Of a stretch of DNA of 64,000 bases, positions 10,986 through 20,028 are shown piece after piece. Position 1 is the first letter of the stretch, and each line of letters starts with the position of its first letter. Location: contig CAJNDS010000957.1 in the NCBI GenBank assembly GCA_905221605.1, forward strand, positions 547,501-611,500. Reading direction: 5' to 3'. This DNA is from Symbiodinium natans (Eukaryota; Sar; Dinophyceae; Suessiales; Symbiodiniaceae). The notes below the pieces were generated by a model that was given only the letters and a program-made list of their open reading frames with translations, did not search any database and was not told where the DNA came from. The position numbers were made by a program, and so were the translations under genes.

Positions 10986-11576
10986 TCTGCCAGAAACGGG
11001 GAGATGCGAGGTGCAGTGCAGCATGCGAGGGGAGCCTGCACGCGACCAGACAGGGACATCGATCCGCCGCCAGCAGTCGGCCACACAAACGAGATCCAAG
11101 CATCCCGGGTGTGGGAGCAAAGTCCGTGGAGCCTCCAGTATTGATCGACAAAACACTTGAAACGAAGGTTTCGCGCTTGTTTGCTGGCTTGGCCAATTAC
11201 TTGAGAACGAATGTGCTTGGTGGCTTGGCCAGCACAGGCCAGCCTCGGGGACTTCCAGGGGCCTCCACGCATGACTTGTTCTTCTTTTTGGCGAAGGTTT
11301 CCCCTGCACCAACGGCTTCGCCTTTTTGCTGACCGGACTACTGAAACGAAGCTTTAGAGTTCGACGCCTTGAGGAGCCTCCCAGAGGCTGCAGGAGCTTC
11401 CACGTCCCGGAGCCTCCTTAGAAAAAATCCAGAGACCTTCAATGACTTGCCGGAGTTCCACAGACTTCGAAAACCCTCCAGGCCTATGAATGGAGGCCTC
11501 CAAGAACCTTCTTTTCGGCCAAAAGTCATAAGAGGGTCCGGTCATGTCCGGACTGAGGTCGAGGAGGTTCCCACAC
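10986..11576 (+). repeat. Duplicated segment A, copy 2
   Basis: Second copy of 7472-8024, with a 45-base insertion rich in GGAGCCTCC near 11360-11400. After its end the two copies diverge completely. Confidence 0.85.
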
Positions 11577-12126
11577 AGATATTGTTGCTTTCTGGGGGGT
11601 TCAAGAACTTGGTCGTGGATCCTACTCGTAGCGGCTGGTAGACGCCTTGCGGCTTTGCGGCTGGACAGCAATGACATTCCTAATTATTTAGCGGTGCTTC
11701 TGTGCTGACTGATGTCAGGAGCCACTGAACCCACTGAAGAAATTTGAGCCCATCTGCAGATAGCTGCGTTTACCGACTCTGGGCGGGCGGCGGAATCGGG
11801 GTCGTTGGCATTTCGCTTGGAGCGTCCTCGTACATCAAGCATGCTAGGATTGCCAAGGCAGACGCGCATCAACTTACTTCTGTTTGCGGGTAGACCTGCT
11901 ACCCGAAGCCATTCCTACATCTATCGTTAGCCTTCCAAGACAAACTGAACCTTGGTGTCCATCCATGAAAAGTGGCTTGAGCTTGTTGTATTGTGACGCA
12001 AGACAAGGCAAATCACTGTATGGCAGCTATCTGTCCTCCTATCTGCCCTGTTTCCTGTCCTGCCATCTCTCCTTGTCTCTGTCCTCTCGCCTGTCCTGTC
12101 CGCTTACCTCCCACCTCTCCTCATAT
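11577..12126. other. Unique insert between segments A and B of copy 2
   Basis: About 550 bp absent from copy 1. The last 100 bases (12025-12125) are a pyrimidine-rich series of CTGTCC/CTCTCC words. No gene is seen. Confidence 0.6.
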
Positions 12127-13818
12127 CCGCAGAATCGCAAGCAAAGGCAGAGGGAGTCAAACCCAATACTCATAGTATTGTTCCGCCAACCGCTCGTCCC
12201 CGTTAAACGCCTGAGGCTTTGGGGTAAAGCTGCGAGTCGTGGGGCTTCGCTGTCCGCTCTCTTCTCCGGACCTCTCTGGAAAAACCGTGGCTACAGGTTC
12301 CTGGCACGGGCGCGATGGAAGGTCCTCATGGCGCAAGGATCAAGGCCATGCGGAGTTTGAGTGTAGCAACATCTCGGCTGATCATGTGCTTGGCCATGCT
12401 TCGCAATCATGCACTGACGCTTGGCAAGGGCAGGCGCCACCTTGGAGAGCCGAGTTTTGTTGGGGGCTTTCGTGCAGCCCATGGCAACCGCAGCGCTTGA
12501 CCGGAGGTGTTTGGCAAAGCTGGAAGGACTGGTCCAGCAAGGGCGAGGACCGAGGCTGTGCAGCGTGGGTTCAAGGGGCAGCTCTCACGTGGTGCTCGTT
12601 GTTAGGCCAGTAATGCTTGCACCTGCAGGTGCCTGGCAACACAATGGCAACGACTGGCATGTGGAGAGATCCTCGCAAGGCAGTCAGGATGAAGGCAGCT
12701 TGGCTTCAGAGATGGCTACTAACATGAGACTAGTACTCCCATGAACACGCCACGCATCGCAGGGCCAACGCAACAAACACTGCCGCACGTGGTAGGTTCG
12801 AGTGCTGTTGTAAGTTAAAAGTTAAAACTCTCATGCGCCAGGCGAACAGAAGCCGCTAGGCCGGCGTTTGCTTCCTTGACGGCAGGATGCTGACGTGCGA
12901 TGCGTGCAACGTGTGCCTGGTAGGCAACCCTCGCAAGCCTCGTGCGAAAGTGAAGTCTCGGCTGTTCGCCACCGCTGTGGCAGCCACCGTTCAACCTTCG
13001 AGGTTGGTCTGCTCATGTCTGCTCCGGTGCATCTGGGATGACAGCCTCTTCCATAAAGAATCCCCGACCAGGTGCCGCCGGCCACAACCCTTGGAGCACT
13101 CGCACTCGGAGCCAGCTGCTGTGGAGGTTGAGGAGCAGGAGGAGCCGGCGGAGCAGGCAAAGCCAGAGCCCAAGGAGGCTGCGGCCAAGGCAGAGCCCGT
13201 GCAAGCAGTGGAGGTCCAGCCAAAGCGCTGGGCACCCTGCCCGAAAGAGAGCGACGCAAATATGGGGTACGGGATGGGTCGCGTGGACCCGTTCTCGGTG
13301 GGCTACGCCTGCCGAGCCATCCCAGACAGACAGCCCGAGGGCCGCAATGTTAACCAGCCGCTAAACAGAGTGTGGCAGGAAGTTAAAGTGAACCAGTGCG
13401 AGGGCATCTGTTACCTCGGCTACGAGCACCCCATTGAGGTGTTTCGAGCCGTGTCCGCTGAGGGACAGGAGCAACTCTTCACCTTGCAAGGGTGGAAGCT
13501 GCAGCTCCTCCAACTGGCGGCCTTGGCGAGATACCCCAAAAAGGCAATAATCCAGCCGAAGTTTGTGCTGGAGAAAGCGGACATCGACGCCATTCTGGCA
13601 GACACGGAAATCCCCGACAACTTCAACACGGTGCACATTGTTGGCGAGGATGGCGCCCAGCCCTTTTCGTGGGAGGCCATTGTGCAGCAAAAGAGCGCGA
13701 AGCTAAAAGCTTGACAGCGCAGACTTTGAACTGCAAAGCGGTTGTCACGACAGCATTCCTGTGTTTGGCGGTGGCGGGAAGTCAACAGCATGACGCCCCT
13801 GGACAGCGCAGCGTGACA
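12127..13818 (+). repeat. Duplicated segment B, copy 2
   Basis: Second copy of 8029-9699. It has a 51-bp extra segment in the coding region (about 13003-13053) and a shortened, diverged region just after the stop codon. Confidence 0.93.
12887..13714 (+). CDS. Duplicated unknown protein, copy 2 (275 codons)
   Basis: Paralogue of 8789-9565 and almost identical to it outside one 51-bp in-frame segment that adds 17 residues (LVCSCLLRCIWDDSLFH) after PSR. The added stretch is Cys-rich and hydrophobic and unlike the rest of the protein. It could be a retained intron, an exon remnant lost from copy 1, or an insertion. Other changes seen are F to C near the start and F to V in the Glu-rich linker. 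The C-terminal domain is otherwise unchanged. Function unknown, as for copy 1. Confidence 0.72.
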   Translation: MLTCDACNVCLVGNPRKPRAKVKSRLFATAVAATVQPSRLVCSCLLRCIWDDSLFHKESPTRCRRPQPLEHSHSEPAAVEVEEQEEPAEQAKPEPKEAAAKAEPVQAVEVQPKRWAPCPKESDANMGYGMGRVDPFSVGYACRAIPDRQPEGRNVNQPLNRVWQEVKVNQCEGICYLGYEHPIEVFRAVSAEGQEQLFTLQGWKLQLLQLAALARYPKKAIIQPKFVLEKADIDAILADTEIPDNFNTVHIVGEDGAQPFSWEAIVQQKSAKLKA

Positions 13819-13830
13819 GAGTTCACAGGC

Positions 13831-13834
<4 letters not shown>

Positions 13835-13865
<31 letters not shown>
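13835..13865. repeat. (AG)n microsatellite
   Basis: About 15 AG dinucleotides just downstream of copy 2 of the duplicated gene. A second run lies at 14641-14678. Confidence 0.95.
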
Positions 13866-13867
<2 letters not shown>

Positions 13868-14489
13868 TGGAGCTGTGATTTTTCTTGTCCGGCTTTGGCT
13901 CACAGTCGGGTGTTTGAAGTGGCATGCGCTCATCATATTAAGCCCTAGCTGCCGCAGCATCGCCAACAAAACGAAGGACATGTTTTTGAGGCCATTGAAA
14001 CCCAGGCAACAGGCAACTCAAGTGTGGGAACTGTAGCACGAAGTGCGTGTATTTTTTCTTTGGAGGAAGGTCACCACGCAAAGAGCATCTTTTGCCCGTA
14101 GGAACAGACTCCCCTCCGCAAGAGCACGCACGCATTGACTCCTTATTAGGCTGGAAAAGTGCAAAAGTTGGTTCTTTCGTCGACGTTTCTATGCGGGTGC
14201 TGCGGCCGAATGGTTCGGTGCTCTTGGGATGTTCAACCGCGTTTGCATAAAAAGCCTGATAGCTGGTGCGTGTGGGAGGTACAAGAGCTCCCGACACAGC
14301 TCACCAGAGGCAGTTTCATGTCCGCCTGTGCATCGAAGTTGATGTGTTTGTGTTGCCTTGTGAGACCTGGCATCGTGACCGGGATGTTCGGGACGGTGTC
14401 GACCTGAGGTGGAACTCAAAACCCAATGTCGAACAAGCCCGGATCGTCCAGACCCTAACTGACCAGTTCTCAACCACCCAACAAAAGAC
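13866..14489. other. No gene recognised
   Basis: Short frames on both strands without motifs. The reverse frame from 14785 is an artefact continuing through the (GA)n run. Confidence 0.4.
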
Positions 14490-14639
14490 TTGCCTTCAAT
14501 GCAACCGTTTTTGCTCACCACGAGCCGGGTTGAAGCCGTCGCTTCGTTTATGAAGCGCTCTTTGTTGACAGCTCGGGCGACACACTCCGTCAACATGCCA
14601 GCGAGGAACATGTCTGGCACGCGACCTTGCAAATCAGAC

Positions 14640-14678
<39 letters not shown>

Positions 14679-15647
14679 AACGACCTGGGAGCACCACCCA
14701 CCACAACCACCGCAGCAGCTCCACATGCAGAGCCCACAGCTCCGGCAACCCACGCAAAACCCCCCCGGCCACCTTGCACCAACACACCCGCACATCAACC
14801 AAGCCGAGCCATAGAACTAGAAGAAGCAGCCAAGCTCCTGGAGGGGCTCCTCGAACAGCACCCCGACACCCCGCCACGCCACACAGCACCAACACTGGCA
14901 ACCATAGCAGAGCTCATGCGGAGGGGGGTGCAACGCATGGACCAAGTCAAACGGGTCAGAGACTGGCAGAGATGGGGGGGAGGAGAAGCAGCAGCAGAAG
15001 CCGGCCTCACAATTGTCACACAGCTGCTCATACAACTCAACCAAGCCAACCAAGCACCAACATCACAACACCACCTGCAACAGCAACTGCGAGAAATCCT
15101 CATGCACACCAGGCGCAGGAGGCCCTGTCGCTGTGGAAGCACCACAATGGACCCAGCCAACTTCACAGACTCACCCCCGCAGCAAGACGGCCAAGCAACC
15201 GAAACCGCGGGCCCACCACTGCACCACACGCACACACGGCAGACGTCATTGGGCTGCAAGCGGGGGCCAACGAAAGCAACCACAACCGACCCCAAGGCAC
15301 CAAGCCACATAGCCACCGCCAGGCGACTCCTCGCACAGCTCGTGCCCTTCCTAGTAGAAGAGGCAAACCTAGCAGCCCAAGCCCTCAATGCGCTTGATGA
15401 GTGGCTGGCAGCGCAGTGGGTCGAGCACATCATGCTCCGGGACACGCAACCCGGAGACGACAAGGCTGGCCTTGGTGAACACGCACCTAACTCTCCAGAC
15501 ACCATCCCATGGGCACCACCCTCCCCACAATACTCATCCCCGGAAACCATGCCAAGACGACGACGCACAACTACCAGAAGGGGGCAATCTACACCGACGA
15601 ACTCGTCCTCTACCAGACATCGACAGCCGACGGCGCCGAACACATGA
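14490..15647 (+). CDS. A/C-rich ORF, Thr/Pro/Gln-rich protein with helical blocks
   Basis: A 385-codon open frame in a region whose plus strand is poor in T and rich in A and C. The (GA)n run at 14641-14678 is read as Arg-Glu repeats. Beyond it lie two blocks that look like true helices: IELEEAAKLLEGLLEQHP (about residue 108) and IATARRLLAQLVPFLVEEAN (about residue 273), separated by His/Thr/Pro-rich linkers. A second forward frame (14627-15397) and the opposite strand are also open because stop codons are rare in this composition, so length alone is weak evidence. The helices favour the frame given. It might be the structural ORF of a non-LTR element or a host gene. The start is uncertain, and sequence before about 14690 may be non-coding. 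Confidence 0.4.
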
Positions 15648-16347
15648 GGGCGCCAGTAGCGACTAACACGTGAACAGCACGTATGGACAGCTTGGGGGCA
15701 CAGTGGGGGGGAAGACACACACATACCGGAAATTTGTACTGTTGACCTTAGCCAGTTGTTACCCTTGTTACCCTGTAGCCGGGGCTCCAGAATCACACAG
15801 TGTGTCGAAGCCCAAACCCATCTGTTTTCTTACTGGGAGGGACAGTCGGGGGAAAAACCGCTATATACACATTTGCGGTCGGAACCTCAACCCCCAGTAA
15901 AGCCAACGAGCCAACCCGCCCAACACGGGAGGGAAACCGGTACCGACAGACCTTGGACGTGCACGCCCCTAGGGGCAGCCTCCCTTCGGGGGGGGGTTAT
16001 GCGTGTGGGAGGGAGGGAGGGAGGGAGAGAGAGAGAGAGAGAGTGAGAGAGAGTGCCCAGTGTAGAACTAGGGGCAGGTTTAAGGGGGGAGTAACAGTCC
16101 TGACCTTCTGGATCTAGGAACGCCGCCGCCCACTGCGAAAACCGCAGACTAAACCACCGGGGTACTGGCAGGGGAAATTTCTGGCACACAACAATCAACA
16201 CCACCCGCGTGCACTAAGGCGTACTAAGGAGATGAGTGGGCAGCCGGAATTTTCCCCTAGTCGGGGTAACCTCATATTTCACCAACAAAGGGACGAGTTG
16301 ACCGGACTGGGCGCGCTTGCAGCGCGGAGGTCCCCCTCCATGCCCCA

Positions 16348-16419
<72 letters not shown>

Positions 16420-17091
16420 GAGGTTCAGTACGGGGGTCAAGTGCGATGGAAAAAAGAGGTTCAGTACCGCGCACAGTCCCACAAACAGACTGCATCGCAA
16501 ACGCACGCCCAGGGTCCTGTCAAAAACCATGTGCAAAGGAATAAAGGATGAGAGAGCCGGGTTGTAAGCTGGGATTGGTGGGGGGAGGGGCGCAGGGGTC
16601 TGCGTTCGGATAGCACGTCGCCCCTATGCCCCATGAAAGAAAGAAAGCAAGAGAGAGGGCTTCTGAGGCCGCGACAGCCGAGCGCGCAGAAGGCAAGGGC
16701 ACGTGTCCGACACAGTTGGCAGCAAGCAACTTGAGAACTTCACATCCCATGAGGTCGTCGTGGTCTCGAGACCGCGCAGAAGGCTGGACTGGCGGGGTTT
16801 AGAGGACTGGGTTTGGGGAGTGTGTGGGAACACATGACTGAGTTTGGAGCCAGAGGCCGCAGCCGAGTGGTGCTGCGAGCCCGGGAGGCTTCAAGGTCGC
16901 GCTCCGACAGCAGGCCCCCCCCCCCCCCCCCCCCCCCCCCCGAAGAGGATCGTGAAGAGGTTGAAGTGTTCGAGAGATGCGAGAGTTTGTGTGAGCTCGG
17001 AAGAGGTCTTTGAGGCCTTTGCGACCTTTGAGCCCAAGCCCACCACGGAGGCCTGCTCGGGGCTAGGCCCCGGCTAGGCCCGTGCCCACGT
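15648..17091. other. Repeat-rich intergenic DNA
   Basis: Holds (GGGA)n/(GA)n at 16006-16052, a long (GAAA)n run at 16347-16419, a shorter GAAA run near 16635, and a C homopolymer of about 24 at 16917-16940. A short motif with GGGACAGTCGGGGGAAAA and a similar GGGCACAGTGGGGGGGAAGA recur at 15838 and 15697. No convincing gene; the frame at 16813-17013 includes the poly-C run as poly-Pro. Confidence 0.55.
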
Positions 17092-17640
17092 GTGCCCACC
17101 ATGCCAAGGCGTCGGCGATTGCACAGTGGCTCCCAGGTCGACGCAAAACGGTGGGGGGGCCCAGTGCCCACTGCGCTCCCTCTCTTGCTCCCCCTCGCTC
17201 TCATCCTCCCTCACTGTATTCTGTTCTTGAGTGGCAGGAGCGCAAAACATAGAGGGCTCCGAGGCCAAAGTGCGGAGCCCGAGACGAGCCCCAAAAAACC
17301 AGCGCAGAAGCGGGCGGAAACACCGCCCGCGCCCCGGAAGCGGCAGCCGCGGCAAACGGAGCGGGCGCCGCGGCAGCGGGTGCCGGAGCACCGGGAGCAG
17401 CGGGCGCAGCGGACGCAGCGGGCGCGGGACCGGAAATCCGAGCAGTCCGAGCAGGCCTCGGAGGCGGAGCGCTCCGCAGAGCGCTCCGCAGAGCGCTCCG
17501 AAGAGCGGGACGCCGGCAAGTCCCAGCCTTCGGAGCCCAGAGGAGAGCCTGGGTCCCAGCTCCCGGAGAGAAGAGTGAGATCGTCTCCGAAATTAACCTA
17601 TAGTTCGGGGTCTGGAGAGAAGGCTCGTGAATGCTCGTGA
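17092..17640 (+). CDS. Low-complexity Arg/Ser/Glu-rich ORF
   Basis: A 182-codon frame of very high GC content, built of short tandem words (AGCGGGCGCAGCGGACGC and GCGCTCCGCAGA), read as RTQRAR and ERSAERSAERS. The opposite strand and a second forward frame are also open, as expected for GC-rich repeats. It could be a disordered region of a real protein or non-coding repeat. No domain is seen. Confidence 0.18.
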   Translation: MPTMPRRRRLHSGSQVDAKRWGGPVPTALPLLLPLALILPHCILFLSGRSAKHRGLRGQSAEPETSPKKPAQKRAETPPAPRKRQPRQTERAPRQRVPEHREQRAQRTQRARDRKSEQSEQASEAERSAERSAERSEERDAGKSQPSEPRGEPGSQLPERRVRSSPKLTYSSGSGEKARECS

Positions 17641-18081
17641 CTCCGTCAGTGGTCTTTGACATTTTGGTGGGAAGGTCTGGCAGGGATCGGCAGCGAAAGG
17701 AGTACATGCAAGCCGCAGCCCAACAGGCAAGACACAAACTTGTCCCACAGAGGATGGTGTTTTCTTGATTCCCATCTAGTGCGGATTGTGCAATCTGCTG
17801 CTCCTTGCATCTGTCGATTCGGCCGCTGTTTGTGATCGCTGTAGATGCCGGCTTGGTCATGGAGCGGATTCGAAGAGTTGTGTTCATTACAGGTCCTGTC
17901 TTAAAACCTCTCAACAACCTCTCAACCTGGTGAAGAACAGCATGAATCACAATCACAGCACCAGTCATGCAACCTGGTATCCTGGTATCCGTGTGCACAA
18001 GACTTGACACAGCAACTCGTGCCGGCGTGAGGGTGATGGACTCGAACTTGGCGGCCGCTTGCGAGAGCTTGCCCGAGTGCG

Positions 18082-19062
18082 ATGCACAGACTAAGTGTCC
18101 TCTTGCTCTTCTCTTTGCATGCTCTGCATCCAATCGGAATCCTGGCTTTTTCCTTTCTGGGATGCCCGGCAAACAGGGAGGTCCGTGTATCTTCACAAGA
18201 GCGCATGAAGCGCATCTTCTTGAAGATCCTGGATCACTCTGAGCCTGAGGGCATGGAGGGCATGGAGGGCATGGAGGGCATGCCGGGCATGCCTGGCCCT
18301 TCCAGCATGTCCAATGAAGTTTCCAATGAAGTTCTTGGAGATCTGGAAGTCCTCATGGCCGAGCATAGTGAGACGGCCGGCTTGCATCACATCCCGTCCC
18401 AGGCTCGCTTTATGGCCACGTCGAACAGTCCTCTACCTTGCATTCCTGGGATCATGGCCACAGAATTTCTGCAGTTGCTCTGGCTGGGGGATACGGACCT
18501 CAAAGTGGAGCAGCTGTTGAGAAGTGATCGGCACTTCACGCTCCTGGGCACAAGACTTAGGGACGCGATCGAAACTCTTGCCACTGACTGGTGTGTGTGT
18601 GTGAGAGAGAGAGGGAGAGAAAGATTGAACTCGTGTGGGGCTCCGAGGTTTCTACGTGTCACTCCATGGGCCACGATCTTGCAGCTGGGTTACGGCCTGC
18701 TGTTTGCGCTCGGCCAGCTGTCCTGCGGCTCAGTGCCATCCGACGATGCTTTGGATTTCCCTGCAGAGGCCGAGCGGTTCCACAGAGCTTGGCCAGGGTC
18801 TGTGCCCACCGAGGCCACAATCCTCAAGCAGTTCCATGTTCTCACTGGCTTCGACTACCGCCAATGTGTTCGCCAGTTCCTGGGCCGAAGCGTGGCCTCC
18901 GCTTCCGAGGCTGGCACCGCTTTGGATGCTTTCTGCAGGCAACCTGCGAAGCAACCTGCGAAGCAACCTGCGAAGAATGCGAAGAAGCGAGCCGGGCGCG
19001 ATCGCAGCGCTGCCTGGCCACACTGGAAGTTGGCGACGGCCCCAGAAGCCAAAAGCACATGA
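18082..19062 (+). CDS. Unknown protein with signal-peptide-like start
   Basis: A 326-codon frame. The first 25 residues (MHRLSVLLLFSLHALHPIGI...) are hydrophobic, as in a signal peptide or anchor. Next come a tandem GMEGMEGMEGMPGMP stretch at about residues 56-70, then a helical region (EFLQLLWLGDTDLKVEQLLR and TRLRDAIETLATDW). A microsatellite-derived insert (CVCVRERGRER) at about residue 171 may be intronic. A second domain contains ILKQFHVLTGFDYRQCVRQF, followed by a triple 12-bp repeat (KQPA) near 18948-18976 and a basic tail. Family not recognised. The microsatellite may mark an intron, so the true protein may be spliced differently. Confidence 0.45.
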   Translation: MHRLSVLLLFSLHALHPIGILAFSFLGCPANREVRVSSQERMKRIFLKILDHSEPEGMEGMEGMEGMPGMPGPSSMSNEVSNEVLGDLEVLMAEHSETAGLHHIPSQARFMATSNSPLPCIPGIMATEFLQLLWLGDTDLKVEQLLRSDRHFTLLGTRLRDAIETLATDWCVCVRERGRERLNSCGAPRFLRVTPWATILQLGYGLLFALGQLSCGSVPSDDALDFPAEAERFHRAWPGSVPTEATILKQFHVLTGFDYRQCVRQFLGRSVASASEAGTALDAFCRQPAKQPAKQPAKNAKKRAGRDRSAAWPHWKLATAPEAKST

Positions 19063-19597
19063 TACCTCTGATACCTGTTGGCAGCTGTTTTCACTCGCAC
19101 AGAAAGCAAGGGAGCATAGCATTCCTTTTGAGGTCCGAGTGACATGGGCTCTTTGCAAAGCTTGAAGGAACTATTTTCTTTTCCCTTTCCGACATTGCAA
19201 GAGAAACAGGAGAAAAGGAAAAGGAACCGGACTAAGCACCCAAGAAGGCGAAGCAGGTTTCTACGACTACGTTCAGTGAAGATGATCTAATATCGGCGGG
19301 GCCGTTTACGAGATAACGCTGGTTCAAGGTAGCTCATTTGTTTGGGTTATTGGCCACAGAACGCATATCAGATGAATCAAGCATTTGCTTGCCGCCGTTT
19401 TTTGTTTTGACGCTACGCGACCCACCTCGGCCGGGGCCTGCCCAGCGTCGAGGCAACCCAAAACGCAGATCGCGGGTGTGAAGCGTGCCATCATTCTGTG
19501 TGTAGACCATGCGCCCCAAATACCACTGATGATGACAATGCGCTAATCTTGTTTACCCGCTGGGACTTTGCCAACCGTGCCCAAGTCTGTAGGGTTC
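19063..19597. other. No gene recognised; left flank of the retrotransposon
   Basis: No frame with a motif. It ends in the 5-bp target sequence TACGG at 19598-19602. Confidence 0.5.
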
Positions 19598-19602
19598 TAC
19601 GG

Positions 19603-19875
19603 CCAGGAAACCAAAAGAATAACCTTAAAAGAGAACCGAACTTAGGGGAACCAGGGAGAAGGTAGGGGCCAAAAGAGGAGTACCAGCCTAAGCTCGGGAA
19701 CCCCAAACCCCAAGAGACACAACCCCAGAACCCCGAACAAGAGGCACCTAAGGGAAACCCTACTGGGGACAGGCCGAAGCCCACAACCCCGGTAACCCTG
19801 TGACCCTGTTTCATCTTGAGCCATTCGATTTGTGCGTGTCATCCTTGCTGCAGGGGCCATGCCAGCTTTCCAGGC
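19603..19875 (-). repeat. 3' LTR of the copia element
   Basis: 273 bp, matching 29886-30158 throughout by eye. Plus-strand ends are CCAGGAAACC and TTTCCAGGC. It contains TGGCTCAAG on the coding strand, which equals the last nine bases of the dinoflagellate spliced leader, though the rest of the leader does not match. Confidence 0.95.
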
Positions 19876-19883
19876 TCCCCCTG
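19876..19883 (-). promoter_or_regulatory. Probable polypurine tract
   Basis: Coding-strand CAGGGGGA lies directly upstream of the 3' LTR, where plus-strand DNA priming is expected in LTR elements. It is short but correctly placed. Confidence 0.6.
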
Positions 19884-19912
19884 AGCTGATGCACAAATGC
19901 ATCGGATCATCT

Positions 19913-19992
19913 TTGTGACCTTTGGGTGAGGCACCTGGTCAAAAGCCTCCATTGACCTTCGGGCGAGGCACCTGGTCAAAAGCCTCCATTGA
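19913..19992. repeat. Tandem 38-bp duplication in the 3' untranslated region
   Basis: GAGGCACCTGGTCAAAAGCC with its flanks occurs twice in a row, 38 bp apart, between the end of ORF2 and the 3' LTR. Confidence 0.85.
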
Positions 19993-20028
19993 AATCGCCA
20001 GTAAAGAATATCGCCACATCCCAGCCAG

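Noticed and set aside
14795-15796. 333-codon minus-strand ORF
   Set aside because: Antisense of the A/C-rich island, open only because stops are rare in that composition; Ser/Cys/Trp-rich with no pattern.
19491-19902. Identical small ORFs at both ends of the element (also 29849-30143)
   Set aside because: They match only because they lie in the two LTRs; no protein feature.
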